DNA from: Heliopora coerulea
Lineage: Eukaryota > Cnidaria > Anthozoa > Scleralcyonacea > Helioporidae
Direction: 5' to 3'
Length of the DNA: 64,000 bases
NCBI GenBank assembly: GCA_030142905.1
Contig: JASJOG010000035.1
Location: 992,001 to 1,056,000, forward strand
Notes under the pieces: generated by a model
What the model was told of the DNA's origin: nothing
Database searches by the model: none
The model's input: the letters and a program-made list of their open reading frames with translations, nothing else
Made by a program: the position numbers and the translations under genes
Shown here: positions 25,568 through 36,799 of the stretch, piece after piece
How the letters are laid out: each line of letters opens with the position of its first letter
Position numbering within the stretch: position 1 is the stretch's first letter

Positions 25568-25671
25568 ATGGCCGGCTATCAGGTAATAGAGAAGAGGGAA
25601 ATTTAAAATATATTTCAAATCAATATGTCTTACCGTTGATCCACGATAAATGTATTTTAGGATTTAGTTAG
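25486..25671 (+). other. possible upstream ORF overlapping the THOC6 start
   Basis: An ATG at 25486 opens a frame (MDTDRYYPSEL...) that passes the THOC6 ATG in a different frame. If transcripts begin upstream of 25486 it would be an inhibitory overlapping uORF. The transcription start is unknown, and the frame shows no protein similarity. Confidence 0.2.
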
Positions 25672-28600
25672 TGGAGAAAAATTTACGCTCTGATTTGTTC
25701 AAAAATTTAGGCTCAGATTCTTAAAGACCGAATGAAACTACATACAACTGTTTTTGGTCAAGCGTTTTCTCCCTGTGGTAATTACCTGGCAGCATGTGAT
25801 AACTTTGGACGAATCTGTATATTCAGGTGAGACGTTAGAAAGGACACATTCTCGTCTTATATTCATGATCACAAAATACCTGTCAGGTCGTAGGAAGCAA
25901 TGCCTTGTTAGGGATTGGTGACTACTCAGAAACAAATTCAAAGAAGTCATGGTTGATTATTTGATCTCTTCATGTTTTATAAAATACATTAGGTTTCTAT
26001 ACCTGCCTGATGTTTCCATGTTCAGTCGTTGTTTTCCAGCAATGAAGATCAATTTCCTAGTGGTGTCTCTAATTCTTTAGTGTGTATATTAAAACTAGTA
26101 TCTTAAGGCATGCCACAATATGGGACATTGGGCCATACTGTGTCTTTCATAGCAGGAAAAATTTTGTATGCACAGTTTGCCGAGCTTCACACAGTCTCAG
26201 ATCTTGAATGTTGGTCTACAAAACTACAAATGAATCCTTTCCTTAAAAAATTAATGAAATACAACGCATGAACATAGAAACCTGAGATTGTGTTATATAT
26301 AGTCCCCAAATTGTTTAAAAACCCTGAAAATGCATATGAATCCAAGAGTTAGTGTTAGGGTTTCTACACCTTTTGGAGGTTTTTAAAGAATGAACAAACA
26401 ATGTAGGAGACCATCCTTAACATATCAATCCAAAACACTTTACTTAACGTGATCTGAAACTGAAATAAGATGCAGTAGACTAAAATGCATCTTTTATTAC
26501 ATTTACAGTCTTGTCTCAGCTTTACATCCTGAAGCTACATTGGATAACAACAAACCATTGCTATCTTTCCAAGGTAGACATGAAATGTGAAGCATAATAT
26601 ATGTATAGTGCTTTTATAAATTATTTACTTATTCTGGTAGTAATTAGTCTGGGTTTTCAATTAAAACTAATTCATTTGAGCTTGCTCTTCTTAATACAGC
26701 ACATAAAGGACCAATTTATTCCCTTATAACAGCAGACCATTTCTTAATAAGGTAACTGTGATATAACTCCACACTAACTGATTTATAATTTAAATTTCAA
26801 ATTGAGAACATAATTCATGTATTATTTATGAAAAATTATGAATTGCATGCTCAGGGCTGGCAATATAAAAAGTAGTGCAATTAACCACCTCTAATGATAC
26901 CAACCCAATTTCTACTCTTATACTTGTATGTTTCCTCAGTACTGTGCCCTGATTAAAATATGAAAGGAGTACCCCAGACTGAGGGCAAAAACATAATCAT
27001 ATCCTTATCAGATGAGTTAAAGAAAGGTGCAACTATGAAGATATTGGAAACACAAAGGGTTTGATCAAATATTAATTCTAAGAAAGACTTTCTTGTTTTT
27101 CCATTACTAGTGGTGGTTCCTCGGAAATATGTGGCTGGAAATGGAAAGATATTTTACTCAAGGTACAATTCTCTGATAACTTGCATTCTTGATGAGTGGC
27201 AGGTTTAGATTTTTAATGTAGAATAGCAGAGAGGGACATTGAGGCAAGCATTATTAAGAAAATATTTCTGGTTGCTTTGCCTCCTGTAGATCTGAGCATG
27301 CTTGTGAAGCAGCTTTTTGGTGCACAATTTAAATTTATGAGACTCAATTTGACTTTTGTTCCTGTGCAGCCCATAATCAGTGGGACTAAGAGAATTTTTG
27401 GAACACCAACAGATTTAGTAAATAGTTTGAATCTGAGTGTTTTAGGTAATATTGTTTTGCATTCATCCATGCAGATTATAGTTTAAGTTCTCACTAACTG
27501 CCACCATTAATGCCTCAGAAGATGGTTTTTGTACAGGAATCCCAAACCTTAGACTTAAACTTAAACAATTATGAGAATGAACATAAAACAGTATTATTAC
27601 TGACAGATTTAGCTTTTTTTCTCCATGCTTTACAGGTTACAGAGCCAGCGTGGAAACACTATCCCTCAGCAGCAAAGTGAGTTCTCTGGTTTTGTAGACT
27701 GTTTCACAGGACATCAAACTACGTAGAAAAACCGCTATTGCTGCTGATTAGAACAACGACAAGTATCATTGAACTTATTACTTTTTTTGGATGATCGCCA
27801 AAGCAAGATGCTTTTTCCCATTCATCCTGTTCATTTATGGAAAAAAATGTTTCCAGAGTTCCAGTTACACGCGAAATGTTCATGACATATCTGTAATCGG
27901 CAAATTTTCAGAAAAAAATGCTCCGCTTACTTTTTCATTAATTGAAAACGAATTTGAGAACGGATGGAGAATTTGTGGTGAAATGAAAGTTTAGGTGAAA
28001 GTAAGGCACATTCTACACGCACCAGTAGCGTTCACATTATCGGAAATAAACGCACTCCAGAAGGTGAGTTAGTTATGATTCGTCGATTTTAAACAACGCA
28101 GGTTCAAAATAGAGCATTGAAGTGAAATTTCAGAGGCTAAAAAGTTCAGAAAAATTCTTTAAAGATAGAGCCACTGAGGCTAAAAAGTTCAGAAAAAGTC
28201 TTTAAAGATAGAGCCACTGAGGATAAAAAGTTCAGAAAAAGTCTTTAAAGATAGAGCCACTGAGGATAAAAAGTTCAGAAAAAGTCTTTAAAGATAGAGC
28301 CACTGAGGATAAAAAGTTCAGAAAAATTCTTTAAAGATAGAGCCACTGAGGATAAAAAGTTCAGAAAAAGTCTTTAAAGATAGAGCCACTGAGGCTAAAA
28401 AGTTCAGAAAAAGTCTTTAAAGATAGAGCCACTGAGGCTAAAAAGTTCAGAAAAAGTCTTTAAAGATAGAGCCACTGAGGATAAAAAGTTCAGAAAAAGT
28501 CTTTAAAGATAGAGCCACTGAGGATAAAAAGTTCAGAAAAAGTCTTTAAAGATAGAGCCACTGAGGATAAAAAGTTCAGAAAAAGTCTTTAAAGATAGAG

Positions 28601-31600
28601 CCACTGAGGATAAAAAGTTCAGAAAAAGTCTTTAAAGATAGAGCCACTGAGGATAAAAAGTTCAGAAAAAGTCTTTAAAGATAGAGCCACTGAGGATAAA
28701 AAGTTCAGAAAAAGTCTTTAAAGATAGAGCCACTGAGGATAAAAAGTTCAGAAAAAGTCTTTAAAGATAGAGCCACTGAGGATAAAAAGTTCAGAAAAAG
28801 TCTTTAAAGATAGAGCCACTGAGGATAAAAAGTTCAGAAAAAGTCTTTAAAGATAGAGCCACTGAGGATAAAAAGTTCAGAAATAGTCTTTAAAGATAGA
28901 GCCACTGAGGATAAAAAGTTCAGAAAAATTCTTTAAAGATAGAGCCACTGAGGATAAAAAGTTCAGAAAAAGTCTTTAAAGATAGAGCCACTGAGGATAA
29001 AAAGTTCAGAAAAATTCTTTAAAGATAGAGCCACTGAGGATAAAAAGTTCAGAAAAAGTCTTTAAAGATAGAGCCACTGAGGATAAAAAGTTCAGAAAAA
29101 GTCTTTAAAGATAGAGCCACTGAGGCTAAAAAGTTCAGAAAAAGTCTTTAAAGATAGAGCCACTGAGGATAAAAAGTTCAGAAATAGTCTTTAAAGATAG
29201 AGCCACTGAGGATAAAAAGTTCAGAAATAGTCTTTAAAGATAGAGCCACTGAGGATAAAAAGTTCAGAAAAAGTCTTTAAAGATAGAGCCACTGAGGATA
29301 AAAAGTTCAGAAAAAGTCTTTAAAGATAGAGCCACTGAGGATAAAAAGTTCAGAAAAAGTCTTTAAAGATAGAGCCACTGAGGATAAAAAGTTCAGAAAA
29401 AGTCTTTAAAGATAGAGCCACTGAGGATAAAAAGTTCAGAAAAAGTCTTTAAAGATAGAGCCACTGAGGATAAAAAGTTCAGAAAAAGTCTTTAAAGATA
29501 GAGCCACTGAGGATAAAAAGTTCAGAAAAAGTCTTTAAAGATAGAGCCACTGAGGATAAAAAGTTCAGAAAAAGTCTTTAAAGATAGAGCCACTGAGGAT
29601 AAAAAGTTCAGAAAAAGTCTTTAAAGATAGAGCCACTGAGGATAAAAAGTTCAGAAAAAGTCTTTAAAGATAGAGCCACTGAGGCTAAAAAGTTCAGAAA
29701 AAGTCTTTAAAGATAGAGCCACTGAGGATAAAAAGTTCAGAAAAAGTCTTTAAAGATAGAGCCACTGAGGATAAAAAGTTCAGAAAAAGTCTTTAAAGAT
29801 AGAGCCACTGAGGATAAAAAGTTCAGAAAAAGTCTTTAAAGATAGAGCCACTGAGGATAAAAAGTTCAGAAAAAGTCTTTAAAGATAGAGCCACTGAGGA
29901 TAAAAAGTTCAGAAAAAGTCTTTAAAGATAGAGCCACTGAGGATAAAAAGTTCAGAAAAAGTCTTTAAAGATAGAGCCACTGAGGATAAAAAGTTCAGAA
30001 AAAGTCTTTAAAGATAGAGCCACTGAGGATAAAAAGTTCAGAAAAAGTCTTTAAAGATAGAGCCACTGAGGATAAAAAGTTCAGAAAAAGTCTTTAAAGA
30101 TAGAGCCACTGAGGATAAAAAGTTCAGAAAAAGTCTTTAAAGATAGAGCCACTGAGGATAAAAAGTTCAGAAAAAGTCTTTAAAGATAGAGCCACTGAGG
30201 ATAAAAAGTTCAGAAAAAGTCTTTAAAGATAGAGCCACTGAGGATAAAAAGTTCAGAAAAAGTCTTTAAAGATAGAGCCACTGAGGATAAAAAGTTCAGA
30301 AAAAGTCTTTAAAGATAGAACCACTGAGGATAAAAAGTTCAGAAAAAGTCTTTAAAGATAGAGCCACTGAGGATAAAAAGTTCAGAAAAAGTCTTTAAAG
30401 ATAGAGCCACTGAGGATAAAAAGTTCAGAAAAAGTCTTTAAAGATAGAGCCACTGAGGATAAAAAGTTCAGAAAAAGTCTTTAAAGATAGAGCCACTGAG
30501 GATAAAAAGTTCAGAAAAAGTCTTTAAAGATAGAGCCACTGAGGATAAAAAGTTCAGAAAAAGTCTTTAAAGATAGAACCACTGAGGATAAAAAGTTCAG
30601 AAAAAGTCTTTAAAGATAGAGCCACTGAGGCTAAAAAGTTCAGAAAAAGTCTTTAAAGATAGAGCCACTGAGGATAAAAAGTTCAGAAAAAGTCTTTAAA
30701 GATAGAGCCACTGAGGATAAAAAGTTCAGAAAAAGTCTTTAAAGATAGAGCCACTGAGGATAAAAAGTTCAGAAAAAGTCTTTAAAGATAGAACCACTGA
30801 GGATAAAAAGTTCAGAAAAAGTCTTTAAAGATAGAACCACTGAGCTTGTCAACAGCTTAACCGCTGCATATACTTGCTCTTTGGATACTTTCACGCATTT
30901 TTGCTAAGGCTAGAAAAACGTTTTTTGATTTATTATCTAGTAATTCCTATGGATACCCTGAAACTAATGCTCTGATTTATAACAAAGAGGTTAGAATACA
31001 TTTACTTGAATCACTGAATTGGTTGGAAATTTTTTTTCTTTCATTTAATAGTGATCGAATTGGCTTTCTTATGTGAAATATTTGCTGGTCAACAGCAGTT
31101 TTGGAACGGTTTCATGAAGTTTGTATTTCTGTATGTTAAAATCAACTGACCTGATAAGAACTATTTGTAAATCTCGTTTCAGGACAACACTTTGCTTGCA
31201 GGATGTGGCGATAATAATATTTATATGTGGGATTTGGAGACAGGAATGCTGAAGGTTAAAAAAACACTTTCTTGATTTACTCAATTGTTTGTTAATCCCT
31301 TCTCTAGTTGCAGGTTAATAATATTGATTTGGTCATACATACAAAGATTTACTGATAAAGTTCATCTTTCCGAACGGTTCACTCATTCATACGAACTGAA
31401 ATTATCGACAAAAATGTATGAAAAACCTCTTTCGCGTTTGTGATTGTTCAAGAAAAATTCCTTGAATGAATGAGTGAAAAGTTTACGAGTACATAGCAAA
31501 CCAGGGAGCACTAAAAAGTTGAACGACCAATCAGTCAAAATTTACAAGCGTGAGATATAAACTGTTTTACACATTTAGAGTAAAAGCCAAACCTTTTTAA

Positions 31601-33907
31601 CCTAGTATTACCTATTATTGATGTATAACATCCGTGTTTTCCTTTCTTGGAAACATAGCGCACCTGAACAATAATCATTTTTCTCAGGATACGTTTAAGG
31701 GCCATACAGATTACATCCAATGTCTTGCTCTAAGAGAGAAGAAGAATCAGTTCGTTAGTGGATCGGAAGATGGAACAGTTAGAGTTTGGGGTAGGAAAAA
31801 CAACTAGACTACATTTTATTTCTTAAGTCAGTCCGCAAGTTATACGACATAATTTGGCTACAAGATGAATACAAGGTATTTCAAGTTTAACTGTGGTCAG
31901 CGTCATCAGTGAAGGTTATATTGTGGTCAAGCACCTTACAACTTTGAACACTTTGCTTTCGTTATGGAATGTTCGAGTATTCAAGTATTCAGTTCGTTAC
32001 CGTTGTGGTCTTTTGTTATAACGAGTCTCCAGAACCAAGCGTGAACGTTAAAGAAACAAAATACATGGTACTTCCTCGAAAATCTTTGCTTATCGCGCCG
32101 AAGCATGCAAACCTTTGGTTCTTTAGCAATAATCAACGTCATTTAATATTTTATGTTTAGACTATAAGAGCAGATCCTCCAATAAGGAATGTCACTGCAT
32201 AAGACCTTTTGAAAATGAGGTAAGCCTCACTGAAGTGCTTGAGAAAGCGAACGTCCGCCGGCAAAGTTCAATTTGACGATCTTTTTCAGGATCTTGAACA
32301 ATTATTTCTCTTCTGGTGAATTCGACTTAATTAGCATTGGGTTTCATCACTGTGGTAAATATAAAGGAACTGCAGCATTCAGGAACTATTGCCGCATTCA
32401 TGCTTCAAAGCACAAACCAGTATATTACAAAATTTGACTTCCATCTTTCTTTCAGGATTTGTCAAGACCATCACTGGGCAAATGGATTGGCTGCGTAGCG
32501 TTAAATGATGAGCAAGAATGGCTGGTATTGGAAATTAATAATGCTAAAGTACTTCATGGTGAAACAGAAAGAGAGATGGATTTTGTTTTACTAAATTTTA
32601 GTGCTTAGAAGGTAAAACGTAAAAAGGACTTCAATGACTCATGTTAGACTTTCCCTATACCCTAGGTGTGTGGCGGAGGTCCACTCTTATCCCTCTGGCA
32701 CCTGTCTTCTTTCACCTGCACTGGCGTCATGAACACACCAGATTCTTTCCAACAAGCGGCCGTTTTCCATAAAGACATCGTAAGTAGCATCAAGGAACAC
32801 AAACTTAATGAAAATCCTACATGCAAGACTATGTGTGAAATCGGAACATGTGAAGTTGTGAATCACGTGCTAATCACACGTGTAAAACCTGTGAAAATTT
32901 TTTAAATTTTAAAAATGTGGAAAAGGACGTGTGAAAAATTTCCACATGTGATCACACGAAGTCATACACAAGGGTGAAATCACGAAGAATTTTCGTAAGG
33001 AATAATGAAGCTAAATTGTTTTTGGCAACGTTGAAAGTGGCGAGTGACATCTCGTCAAACATGTTGTCAGTGGCAGAAGTTACTGGCGTGTTGATGTAAG
33101 CAAATACGGTTTGGTCTTGCCTTAAAAGCCTTTACGTACAATCTCCTTTCAGATTTTAACAGGAGGAAGCAAGGCAAAAATTTTTCATTGGCAGACGAAC
33201 GGGGAATTACGAACACAAGTACCATCAACTCCAACAACTCTTTATTCGTTGGCAATCAATCACTCGTCTTCAAACAAGGTACTGCCCGTGATTTTATGAG
33301 TAATGTTTTTGAAAAGGTGGACATTGATGACCTATCTTTTGGTAAGTATAAATACAGTAAAAAAGAAACTCGCAGAAATTGATGCTCACATAATAAGTAT
33401 GTGAAATGGATTAAGTACACCAGGCCCGTAAAAAGTATTGAGTCAACCGAGTCAGTAGCATCTGACATCTAAGCCTTGAGTCAAACACTATTTCGCTTCT
33501 CAGATAAAAGTCAGTCACTATTTCTTACTGACTAGGTTGACTCAATGCTTGTTACGAAACCTCAGAAGTCAGACACTATTTCCTATTAACTGTAGGTTGG
33601 CTTAATGCCTTTTACCAAGCTTGAGAAGTCAGACGCTATTCCCTGCTGACTTGAATGACTCAATGCTAGTTGCAAAGTATGCTATTTCTTACTGATCGGT
33701 TTACTCAATTCACTTGCTCACATATCTGTAACTAACTCTTTAGCCATACCTGCAATGAGCTAGCCCTTATTGGTAATACATGTCATCTAAAGTTTAAAAA
33801 AATATCTTTCATTTGTTATTTAGGTGCTTGTTGCGGCGGGAAACTGTTCCAGTATAGATCTCTTCACCAACTTCGGATACAAAGCGTTATCATTGTCGTT
33901 CTGCTGA
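25568..33907 (+). CDS. THOC6: THO complex subunit 6 (WD-repeat mRNA-export factor)
   Basis: Fourteen exons: 25568-25582, 25711-25826, 26509-26573, 26700-26751, 27111-27162, 27636-27676, 28006-28063, 31183-31254, 31688-31790, 32161-32219, 32456-32524, 32666-32779, 33153-33278 and 33824-33907. All phases agree and the product is 341 aa, the same length as human THOC6. Landmarks are [16 protein letters not shown] near the N-terminus, [107 protein letters not shown] and the terminal [12 protein letters not shown]. Known role: a beta-propeller subunit of the THO/TREX complex, acting in the nucleus in co-transcriptional mRNP packaging and export. Exon 7 uses an acceptor at 28006 with almost no polypyrimidine tract, so that border is the least certain. 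Intron 7 carries the large minisatellite. Confidence 0.96.
28133..30844. repeat. 43-bp minisatellite, about 63 copies
   Basis: A head-to-tail array of a 43-bp unit (core AGTCTTTAAAGATAGAGCC then ACTGAGGATAAAAAGTTCAG) spans about 2.7 kb of THOC6 intron 7. Neighbouring units are nearly identical. Recurrent single-base variants are GCTAAAAAG for GATAAAAAG (clustered at the 5' end, plus scattered copies), AAATTC for AAAGTC, AAATAGTC, and GAACC for GAGCC (found only in the last dozen or so units). The unit length is not a multiple of three and includes stops in all frames, so it is non-coding. No spacers are present. Confidence 0.98.
33480..33720. repeat. degenerate tandem repeat of about 60 bp
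   Basis: Three to four diverged units, with starts near 33509, 33567 and 33627, share AGTCAGACACTATTTC...CTGACT...GACTCAATGC...GTTAC. They lie in THOC6 intron 13. Confidence 0.6.
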
Positions 33908-36799
33908 ACAATCATGCTTGGATATGCAAAACATTGTCTTCCTTTACTATCTTACTTATCTCTGTATATATTCAGTCTGTTTTTCTAGTACTTTTTTCCA
34001 TTAAAACAACTAAAAATCGTTTAACTGAAGATGTAGAATATACTAGAATGTCATCAATCACTGTGCAAGAACTTATTAGATCACGTAACCCGACTCTGCA
34101 AGGGCAGATGAAAGAATTTGGACATACAAAATTCGGTCGTCTTTGACGCGAAGTTTTGAAAAATGGTCCCTTTGGAGAGCAACAGTAATCTAGTGTGTTG
34201 TCTTTTTCCTTGTTTTGAAAATTCTACTGTTCTCCACGAGGCAACAATCAAGCCAGTGAACCAAAGCAACTTAATTGCAACCAGCACTATGCGACAATTC
34301 TTCAGTTCAACTCTGGTGGTTGAAGTCAAATTTATTCAACAAAATTATTGAGAGAATTGGGGCAATTAAAGGTCAAAGTATTTTTTAAAGGTTAAGGTGG
34401 ATATACACAACATTGCTAGTTTTTCGTTCCTGATGTTTCTCTCGGACGTAACGCCAGATTTGGCAGGGAAGAAAAGCGATGGGAGTTTAAGCTCGTAGGG
34501 TAATATTAAAGATCTCCCCTATTTTTGTAGCAACAACAAGGATTGAGAACAACCTCGAAAACCGAGTTCTGTTAAGTTAGGGGAAAATACTAATTAACAT
34601 TTCTTCTTGAGTCGTACAACGCTTACAATAAACCAATTTTATCTTTAAATATAAGTTTAATGACATTTCAACAGAAAAAATTTTTGATTTTTTTAAGAAA
34701 ATGCAGTCGCTTAAGTGTTCCAAGAAAAATGCTGCGAAATTCCTGTTTAACGTTTTTAAGTTTTCATCGAATAAATTTGCGACGTTAACAAAAAAAATCT
34801 GCTAGATTTTTACAAATTTTAACTAGAGTTTCTGCTAGCTCAAGTTTTCAGTTATTGTTGTGCCCACGGAAACGAGGAAAATCCTTAGTAGTATCCTACC
34901 AGTTTGAACGCCAACCGTCGCTTTCAAGTATGCCAAATTTGGAGACATTGACTACAAACATCTTAGAGCGACGTCCAACGGACCAAGGAAAGTATTAGAC
35001 GTGATAAATTAGCTAAACTGTGTTTAGACTCGTTACAGTCTGAAGAATTCATACGCCCTGCTGTATCTTACACTATGTCTAGTGCAATTGTTAAGCCATC
35101 AATGAAGTCATTTGGTAAAAGAACCCTACAGCCAACTACATTCAAAAGCAATGAACGCAAGTCAACCAACTTACCGTTACGTTTCCCGAAGTTGCATCAG
35201 CTGAAGATCTTGAGCACTGAACCGTTGGCTTTATTTCAATCCATAGCCTTTGTACACCTTGATGTTGCGACTTGTTTATGAAACGGAAAATTCAGTCCAG
35301 ATCCACTGCATTTAACACATGCATGTTCAAATCTGTCATTGGCTATCGTCCTGGCGAATAAGTATACAGCAGAATAACACTTTACATCTTGTGATTCCGT
35401 ATTCCTAAGGAAACACCAAAGGTGACTTCTTTCCTTCAGCACGTGTTCAAATCGACTGCTCGCCTATTCCTTTGCATGCTGGGGAATGGATTGGACGTAA
35501 AGTTTCGTTGAATTTGAAAAAACGGACAATCTGAATAGCGCTAACAAATAATTCTGCTTCCCATGAGAATTTATTGAAATTTTACAACGTTTTTGAAATA
35601 TCACAAATAGACCAAACATGGCTTAACGAAAAATTAAAGGGTCTCGTGGGACTTGGCAAAATATGGTCCAAGTTTCAACGAGTGTACCATAAAAATATGC
35701 AAGGAAAATCCCCAGACAATTTAGAAACAAACTACATGGTGTCCGAAAAAAACCGAAAACTATTGAAATCACCAATAACAATTTAATTGTTAGAATTTGA
35801 ATGCCTTAGCACTCTGTTGGTCCCCACGAGTGCATAAATGATTGATATAAGTAATTTGCTTTAAATTCCCACGGGCAAAAAATCGCGCACTTTACAAGGC
35901 GATTTTCTTACCTAAATTTTAATACATGCACCTTGTCAATATTTTACGCATCATTACGTTCAGCTTTTTTGTAGGGCATTCAAATTTTAACAATAAGTGA
36001 TTTCAATAGTTTTCGGGGTTTTTTGGGACACCCTGTAGATATAGAACTACTGAGAGAAACAGAGCTCGAGGCCAAATTGCATCTGCCAACCAGTTCTCTA
36101 ACCTTAACTGCGACTTGTAAAGTTATTTGATGAACCATGACTGATGCTATTTGATATAATCAAACATACAGAGTGAAGTTCTATAAATTTGTGTATTTCC
36201 CGTGCTGAATGCTGTAACTTAAGTGATTATATTTTTTTTTTCCTGGACAGTTTTGTTTCTTAAATTAACAACAAACTGAAAATATTGTACCTCACACCTT
36301 CTTTTATCTGAATTATCGGTTACATATTCACAAATTATCCCAGTATAATATGCACTAACTTATAACTGACCAGCAATTAGTGATTGCCAGTAGTTACGTC
36401 AATAACAGCATCGATTGACTTCTAATAAGTACCTAAGATTTTGGAATTTCGCTCAGGTTCTTGAATGAATATGGATAAATTTAAAAAAAACAATAAAGAT
36501 GAAGACTTAAAATTCCAACCACAAGAACACAGAGAAAACTGTTTCGTTTCCGAAGTGGAAAACTCAAACGAATCCGATTCCTCCACGCATGGACAAAGAA
36601 AAAGAAGAACAACTCTCATCCATTCTCTCGTGTCAAATGAAAATTCTGTGCAGCATATCACCGTGAAGGGAAACCACATTGTCTCCCAAAACATGACCAA
36701 CTTAATGATTCCTAACAACGTGAAAGGAAATCGAGAGTGCAGTTAAATTAATGTTGAGGTATTCAATATTCGACCAATGGTCTCTTAGCCTTGTGGGTT
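33908..36799. other. intergenic DNA between THOC6 and the lectin-like gene
   Basis: The two genes converge here, so both 3' UTRs should lie inside. A candidate polyadenylation hexamer ATTAAA sits about 93 bp after the THOC6 stop (near 34000). A foldback element occupies 35738-36038. An open frame at 36465-36746 (plus, 93 codons, hydrophilic, starting MNMDKFKKNNKDED) has no recognisable domain and would overlap the 3' end of the lectin-like gene; it is not called as a gene. Confidence 0.45.
35738..36038. mobile_element. MITE-like element with long terminal inverted repeats
   Basis: The left arm 35738-35806 (TGGTGTCCGAAAAAAACCGA..., ending in GAATGCC) is complementary, with some differences, to the right arm 35973-36038 (GGCATTCAAATTTTAAC... 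ending GGGACACCCTGTAG). The tips, CAGGGTGTCCCAAAA on the right, resemble Tc1/mariner-type ends. The interior of about 165 bp has no transposase, so this is a non-autonomous copy. Confidence 0.72.

Noticed and set aside
28133..30844. CRISPR-like regular array
   Set aside because: The units are directly adjacent with no unique spacers and the genome is animal; it is a minisatellite.
36465..36746. 93-codon hydrophilic plus-strand frame
   Set aside because: No domain, no clear splice partner, and an open frame also exists on the opposite strand. It likely overlaps the 3' UTR of the lectin-like gene.
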